This document shows positions 13,586 to 16,440 of a DNA stretch of 16,440 bases, one piece after another. The DNA is from Bacteroidetes bacterium CG2_30_32_10 (GTDB lineage Bacteria > Bacteroidota > Bacteroidia > Bacteroidales > CG2-30-32-10). The position numbers and the translations under genes were made by a program. Location of the stretch: the NCBI GenBank assembly GCA_001872995.1, contig MNXO01000147.1, positions 1 through 16,440 on the forward strand, written 5' to 3'. Each line of letters begins with the position of its first letter. Position 1 is the first letter of the stretch. The notes below the pieces were generated by a model that was not told the DNA's origin, searched no databases, and worked only from the letters and a program-made list of their open reading frames with translations.

Positions 13586-14023
13586 ATGCAAATGAACAAA
13601 CTCCATTTATTAATAATTATAATTTGCCTTTTACAATTGAGTAATGTAAGCCATTGCCAGAATAACAATTCGTTGCCTGCCGATACGATAATAAAAACGC
13701 AGGATTTAAATAATGAACAATGGCAAATGTGGGACAGCATTAGCAATTATTGGTTAAAAAATGAATTTCAAAATTGTCTTAAAATGAACAATTTGAAACT
13801 GAGTTGTGGCTATTGTGCAAGTGTTTATCTTACTGTAAATCTTTTTATTGACAATGAAGGAGAACTCAGCAATTATGAAATTGTGAAGGAAAGAGTTTGT
13901 GGCTCAAAAGCAAGCACCAAACTTAAAAACTGTTTTATGCAATACTTTGAAACTATTGTTTTTCCTGTACCTTTGCGAAATATAAATATTCAAGTTCAAC
14001 TTGGCAATGGTCTTAAGTGTTGA
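13586..14023 (+). CDS. Small secreted Cys-rich protein with TonB-C-like tail
   Basis: From the ATG at 13586 the product has 145 residues. An in-frame ATG at 13544 would place 14 residues ahead of the signal peptide and lies at the edge of the terminator hairpin, so it is rejected. The signal peptide is MQMNKLHLLIIIICLLQLSNVSHC, with cleavage near SHC-QN. There is no good lipobox. The mature part has a CGYC motif, further cysteines in VCGS and NCF, and a last-residue Cys. The stretch YLTVNLFIDNEGELSNYEIVKERVCGS resembles the TonB C-terminal fold found in many Bacteroidetes secreted proteins (strand, D-x-x-G-x-I/L, strand). The function is unknown. A periplasmic or outer-membrane location is inferred. 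Confidence 0.6.
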   Translation: MQMNKLHLLIIIICLLQLSNVSHCQNNNSLPADTIIKTQDLNNEQWQMWDSISNYWLKNEFQNCLKMNNLKLSCGYCASVYLTVNLFIDNEGELSNYEIVKERVCGSKASTKLKNCFMQYFETIVFPVPLRNINIQVQLGNGLKC

Positions 14024-14096
14024 AAACATGAAATTCAAAAAAAATCAAATCATTTACAGTTTAATGAATTTAAATGTAGTTTAACCTAAAATAAAG

Positions 14097-14104
14097 TAAT
14101 TTTG
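14097..14104 (+). promoter_or_regulatory. Candidate -7 box of the SpoIIE-type phosphatase gene
   Basis: TAATTTTG is an exact TAnnTTTG match. The start would be near 14110, leaving a short leader of about 12 nt before the ATG at 14123. No -33 TTTG lies at the expected distance. Confidence 0.35.
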
Positions 14105-14122
14105 TAAAAAAATGCTCAAATT

Positions 14123-15952
14123 ATGATTCGGAAACTATTATGCATATCTATTGTTTTTTCATTGTTTATTTTCAATGGTGTGGCTCAAAATCTGCCTCCA
14201 CAAAAGCAAACACAGGTTGAGCAATACAAAGAAATGCTAATCAAGTATCAAGGCGAAGGTAACAAAAGCGAAACAGCAAATTATCTTAATAAAATTGCCT
14301 ATATTTATTGGGAAAACAACAATCCTAAAAATGCAATTGATTATTTCAATCAATCTATCATCATCAATCAAGAGATAGGCAATGACAATGCTTTAAAAAC
14401 CATTTACCTCAACCTTGGGATGATTTATTCAGATTTAAATCAATTTGATAAAGCCCAAACCAACTATCAGAAAAGTTTGCAAATAAGTCGAAATCTAAAA
14501 AAAACTACAGACATCGCTTCTTGTTTAATAAACCTTGCAAGTGTTCAAACTTCGCTCAAAAAATACAACGATGCAATTACCGGACTTGAAGAAGCAATGA
14601 ATTTATCGAAGGAATTAAGTAACGAAAAGCTATTACGTAATTGCTATGGCAAGCTATCTGAGAATTATAAATACATTGGTAATACCCAAAAGTCAACTGA
14701 ATACCTCGAACTATACACTACCTTTGATAAATTTGTTCAAACTAAAGAGTTTAAGCAAATTCAAGAAGAAAAAGACAATCAAATAAACCAATTGCATAAT
14801 GTAACCAATCAAATTGAAGCAGAAAAAAATATCACAGAATCACAACTAAAAATAACCGTTTCTTCATTAAAAGAATTTGAAAACCTTTCTAATGAGCAAA
14901 AGAAACAAATATATACGCTAAGTTTAGAAAATCAACTAAAAGAACTTAGAAATTTGGAGAACCAATCGCAACTTCGCAACACTCAAATATTTATCTTCTT
15001 TATTATTGGATTTGCTATACTACTTGGCTTAATTGCAATTGTGAGCTTTAGAGCATACAAACATAAAAAGAAAACTAATTTCGAATTAAATGCTCGTAAT
15101 GAAGAAATAATGGAGCAAAAGGAAAAAATTGCTATCCAAAATTTAAAAATTACCGATAGCATTACTTACGCAAAACGTATTCAGCAATCCTCGTTATCGA
15201 GCGAAGAAAGTTTGCAAAAACATCTTGCAGATTCTTTTATTTTTTTTAAACCCCGCGATATTGTTAGCGGAGATTTTTATTGGTTTTTTGAAACTGGAAG
15301 AAATTCCCCGTATAGTAAATTTCAAAAGATTGAAATTGACGAAGAAGATAAATTTATTATTTCTGCTATTGATTGTACTGGACACGGTGTTCCTGGTGCA
15401 TTTATGTCTATGATAGGATATAACCAACTAAATGCTATTGTATTTAGAGGAATTACTCAAGCAAATGAAATACTCAACGAATTACACAAAGGTATTCGTG
15501 CTGCTCTTAGACAATATAAAAACGACAATCGCGATGGAATGGATATGGCTATTTGTGTTTATAACAAGGAAAGGAATACCATTGATTATTCTGGAGCTAA
15601 AAACCCTTTGATATATATTAAGGATAATAAACTCAATATGATTAAAGGAAATCGTTATCCTATTGGTGGAATTCAATTAGAAGAGAATCGTATATTTACT
15701 AAACACACCATTTCCATTGATAAAAAAACTACTTTTTACATTTTTTCTGATGGATTTATTGACCAATTTGGAGGTGAATTTGGAGATAAGTATAATATAA
15801 AGCAATTTTCAGATTTATTGCTCAGCATTTGCAACGAAAATATGCAAAAACAGAAATCAATACTTGAAGAAACCATTGCTAAATGGCAAGGAACCGAATA
15901 CACCCAAATAGATGATATGTTAATACTAGGATTTCAAATAAGTCCAGTTTAA
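14123..15952 (+). CDS. TPR / coiled-coil / SpoIIE-type serine phosphatase membrane protein
   Basis: The 609-residue signalling protein has a signal peptide (1 to about 22, GVAQN), TPR repeats (about 50-200), a long coiled coil (about 205-285), one transmembrane helix (about 288-310) and a C-terminal PP2C/SpoIIE phosphatase domain (about 370-609). Metal and catalytic positions are present: DIVSGDFYW (379-387, Asp379/Asp384), SAIDCTGHGVPGAFMS with Asp417, DGMDMAICVY with Asp471/Asp474, FSDGFIDQFGG with Asp543, and IDDMLILGF with Asp597/Asp598. The TPR domain is thus extracytoplasmic, and the phosphatase is cytoplasmic. Such proteins typically dephosphorylate anti-sigma-factor antagonists in partner-switching pathways. 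No anti-sigma kinase or STAS protein gene is next to it, so the target is unknown. The region before the phosphatase (LNARNEEIMEQKEKIAIQNLKITDSITYAKRIQQS) is a linker helix common in Bacteroidetes SpoIIE proteins. Confidence 0.9.
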   Translation: MIRKLLCISIVFSLFIFNGVAQNLPPQKQTQVEQYKEMLIKYQGEGNKSETANYLNKIAYIYWENNNPKNAIDYFNQSIIINQEIGNDNALKTIYLNLGMIYSDLNQFDKAQTNYQKSLQISRNLKKTTDIASCLINLASVQTSLKKYNDAITGLEEAMNLSKELSNEKLLRNCYGKLSENYKYIGNTQKSTEYLELYTTFDKFVQTKEFKQIQEEKDNQINQLHNVTNQIEAEKNITESQLKITVSSLKEFENLSNEQKKQIYTLSLENQLKELRNLENQSQLRNTQIFIFFIIGFAILLGLIAIVSFRAYKHKKKTNFELNARNEEIMEQKEKIAIQNLKITDSITYAKRIQQSSLSSEESLQKHLADSFIFFKPRDIVSGDFYWFFETGRNSPYSKFQKIEIDEEDKFIISAIDCTGHGVPGAFMSMIGYNQLNAIVFRGITQANEILNELHKGIRAALRQYKNDNRDGMDMAICVYNKERNTIDYSGAKNPLIYIKDNKLNMIKGNRYPIGGIQLEENRIFTKHTISIDKKTTFYIFSDGFIDQFGGEFGDKYNIKQFSDLLLSICNENMQKQKSILEETIAKWQGTEYTQIDDMLILGFQISPV

Positions 15953-15966
15953 AAAGATGATAAAAC

Positions 15967-15980
15967 ACGTATTTTTACGT
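15967..15980. repeat. Short palindrome after the phosphatase gene
   Basis: ACGTA (15967-15971) and TACGT (15976-15980) form a perfect 5-bp hairpin with a TTTT loop, 14 nt past the stop at 15952. The stem is short and no T-tract follows, so a terminator role is doubtful. Confidence 0.25.
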
Positions 15981-16036
15981 ATAACTTAATTAGGTTTAAT
16001 CCGTACAAATACTATATTAAATAAATAAATGAAGCT

Positions 16037-16440
16037 ATGAATACAAGAATTTCTATTGTTATGAAATATATTTTCATTACAATTTTTATATTATTGATTA
16101 ATAATAAAGTTTTCTCTCAACAACCCATAGAAGTTAAGCCATCTATCTATTTAGATAGCTTAAAAAAACTTTATGTAAAGGATTCTATGCCCATTTACTT
16201 TTTTATGTCTTATTCTACAGATAAAACACAATCGGTGCAATTGCAAAGTAAAAATCCACACGCAAACCCAATGTATTTTGATGGGAATGGCAATCATTAC
16301 ATCAAACACGATGATAATTATTTGGAAGAAAAAATTGTTTATGATATTTTTAATGATGGAAAACCTCCCATTACTACGATGTCGTTTAATAAAAAAAATA
16401 TATTATTAAAAAACAAGATTTGTAGCAGCTCAAATTTAGA
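16037..16440 (+). CDS. Secreted protein of unknown function, 5' part only
   Basis: The frame is open from the ATG at 16037 to the window edge, giving 134 complete codons. An in-frame ATG at 16061 gives a more typical signal peptide (MKYIFITIFILLINNKVFSQQ) and may be the true start. The mature part continues with PIEVKPSIYLDSLKKLYVKDSMPIYFF and a stretch NPMYFDGNGNHYIKHDDN then EEKIVYDIFNDGKPPIT. The latter resembles repeats in exported beta-rich proteins described as OmpL47-type, but this is a memory-level resemblance. The C-terminus is missing, so export mode and full domain content cannot be judged. It follows the phosphatase gene by 84 nt in the same orientation, without an obvious -7 box. 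Confidence 0.6.
   Translation, partial: MNTRISIVMKYIFITIFILLINNKVFSQQPIEVKPSIYLDSLKKLYVKDSMPIYFFMSYSTDKTQSVQLQSKNPHANPMYFDGNGNHYIKHDDNYLEEKIVYDIFNDGKPPITTMSFNKKNILLKNKICSSSNL

Noticed and set aside
13387..13746. 119-codon minus-strand open frame across the arrestin-like gene end and the terminator
   Set aside because: It spans the hairpin terminator and overlaps two better-supported forward genes, with no recognisable domain.

Overview
The window looks like a chromosomal segment of a low-GC member of the Bacteroidetes. The evidence is the strong A/T bias, the near absence of purine-rich Shine-Dalgarno sequences, several -7 promoter boxes of the Bacteroidetes type (TAnnTTTG), and two secreted proteins that end in type IX secretion (T9SS type A) sorting domains. 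No tRNA, rRNA, CRISPR array, transposase or integrase was seen, and nothing suggests a mobile island.

Layout. Bases 1-247 hold no supported gene, only a candidate promoter. A secreted SGNH-hydrolase-like protein with a T9SS tail follows (248-1315, +). Next is a tight three-gene molybdate/tungstate ABC importer of the archaeal-like WtpABC type (1430-4286, +), preceded by a good Bacteroidetes promoter overlapped by an inverted repeat. A convergent junction made of two short tandem-repeat arrays (4281-4427) separates it from a minus-strand pair: ribBA (riboflavin synthesis) followed by a membrane metallophosphoesterase. Upstream on the same strand lie a conserved unknown 157-residue protein and a 69-residue S4 RNA-binding protein.

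The most unusual part is a compact minus-strand operon (7938-11507). It encodes a 711-residue secreted leucine-rich-repeat protein with 29 repeats of about 21 residues and an N-terminal EF-hand-like loop, a 198-codon secreted protein of unknown function, and a papain-like (AvrRpt2/C39-like) cysteine protease with a T9SS tail. Intergenic gaps are 6 and 3 nt. A protease module with a surface-recognition partner and a possible inhibitor or chaperone is an attractive but untested reading.

The right third holds a small two-helix membrane protein and a DUF1287 protein (minus strand). A divergent promoter region follows, then a small arrestin-like protein with a good terminator hairpin, a small secreted Cys-rich protein with a TonB-C-like tail, a TPR / coiled-coil / transmembrane / SpoIIE-type phosphatase signalling protein, and the 5' part of a secreted protein that runs off the window at 16440.

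Most genes are ordinary Bacteroidetes accessory or housekeeping genes. The points most worth a second look are the LRR-protease operon, the 84-residue super-repeat inside the LRR protein, the promoter/operator arrangement of the wtp operon, the intragenic hairpins in wtpA and in the first gene, and the repeat arrays that supply the stop codons of two convergent genes.
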